In this document: piece after piece, positions 5,501 through 5,609 of the stretch | Layout of the letters: each line of letters starts with the position of its first letter | How positions within the stretch are numbered: the stretch's first letter is position 1 | NCBI GenBank assembly: GCA_027485405.1 | Contig: JAIXRB010000197.1 | Coordinates: 1 to 5,609, forward strand | DNA length: 5,609 nt | Source: Leptospiraceae bacterium | Lineage (GTDB): Bacteria; Spirochaetota; Leptospiria; Leptospirales; Leptospiraceae | Direction of reading: 5' to 3' | Position numbers and translations under genes: made by a program | Notes under the pieces: generated by a model | Database searches by the model: none | What the model saw: only the letters and a program-made list of their open reading frames with translations | What the model was told of the DNA's origin: nothing

Positions 5501-5609
5501 ATGAACAACTACCCATTTTTTCGATTAGAGAAAGAAGGCAATATAGCTACTCTTTACTTAAACAAACCTGACAAACGAAATGCGATGGACTGGTCTTTTT
5601 GGAGAGACC
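5501..5609 (+). CDS. Enoyl-CoA hydratase/isomerase (crotonase) family protein, N-terminal fragment
   Basis: Only the first 36 codons are inside the window; the gene runs off the right edge. The translation begins MNNYPFFRLEKEGNIATLYL and continues NKPDKRNAMDW, which is the classic crotonase N terminus: a short strand, then a hydrophobic strand (IATLYL), then NKPDKRNAMD, the start of the acyl-CoA binding loop. Members hydrate, isomerise or hydrolyse acyl-CoA thioesters, often in fatty acid breakdown. The substrate cannot be told, because the oxyanion-hole and catalytic acid regions lie outside. An AAGGA at 6 nt supports the start. It follows lgt by 25 bp on the same strand and may share its transcript, without an obvious functional link. 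Confidence 0.88.
   Translation, partial: MNNYPFFRLEKEGNIATLYLNKPDKRNAMDWSFWRD

Noticed and set aside
1..5609. Search for a defence system, CRISPR array, IS element or other accessory module
   Set aside because: The window is filled by conserved housekeeping genes with short gaps; no repeats, transposase or unknown multi-gene cassette was seen.

Overview
The window looks like ordinary chromosomal housekeeping DNA from a spirochaete of the genus Leptospira or a close relative. This is inferred from the style of the proteins, above all Lgt, with its SDWLIFLG, IFEIWDQIF and GDGCYG stretches and its long loop before the last helix. Moderate-to-low GC, frequent non-ATG starts and several genes without a clear Shine-Dalgarno (SD) sequence also fit. 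No mobile element, CRISPR array, tRNA or rRNA was seen, and I found no convincing new multi-gene system.

Layout. Positions 1-97 hold no gene but carry two tandem intrinsic terminators on the minus strand. They close a two-gene ribosomal protein operon on that strand: rplM (L13, 493-945), then rpsI (S9, 98-493), coupled through a TAATG overlap. Running divergently on the plus strand is thiL (thiamine-monophosphate kinase, about 1011-1925). It converges with pcnB on the minus strand (1943-3445, poly(A) polymerase of the class II nucleotidyltransferase family), leaving 17 bp between the stop codons. Divergent from pcnB is a plus-strand series: a membrane-anchored M23/LytM metallopeptidase (3495-4499), lgt (prolipoprotein diacylglyceryl transferase, 4552-5475) and the first 36 codons of a crotonase-fold protein (5501 to the window edge).

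The genes fall into three functional groups. L13 and S9 serve ribosome assembly. ThiL and PcnB act in cofactor synthesis and RNA 3'-end metabolism. The M23 peptidase and Lgt both act on the cell envelope (peptidoglycan and lipoproteins) and may be cotranscribed; the crotonase gene follows lgt by 25 bp.

The most interesting signals are small. A perfect 7-bp hairpin spans the upstream start codon of pcnB. A four-G-run motif with G-quadruplex potential lies on the template strand just before lgt, overlapping a TATTAT box only 9 bp from an SD-less ATG. Lgt has substitutions at positions counted as important in the E. coli enzyme. PcnB has a basic-then-acidic low-complexity tail. All regulatory readings are inference from sequence alone.
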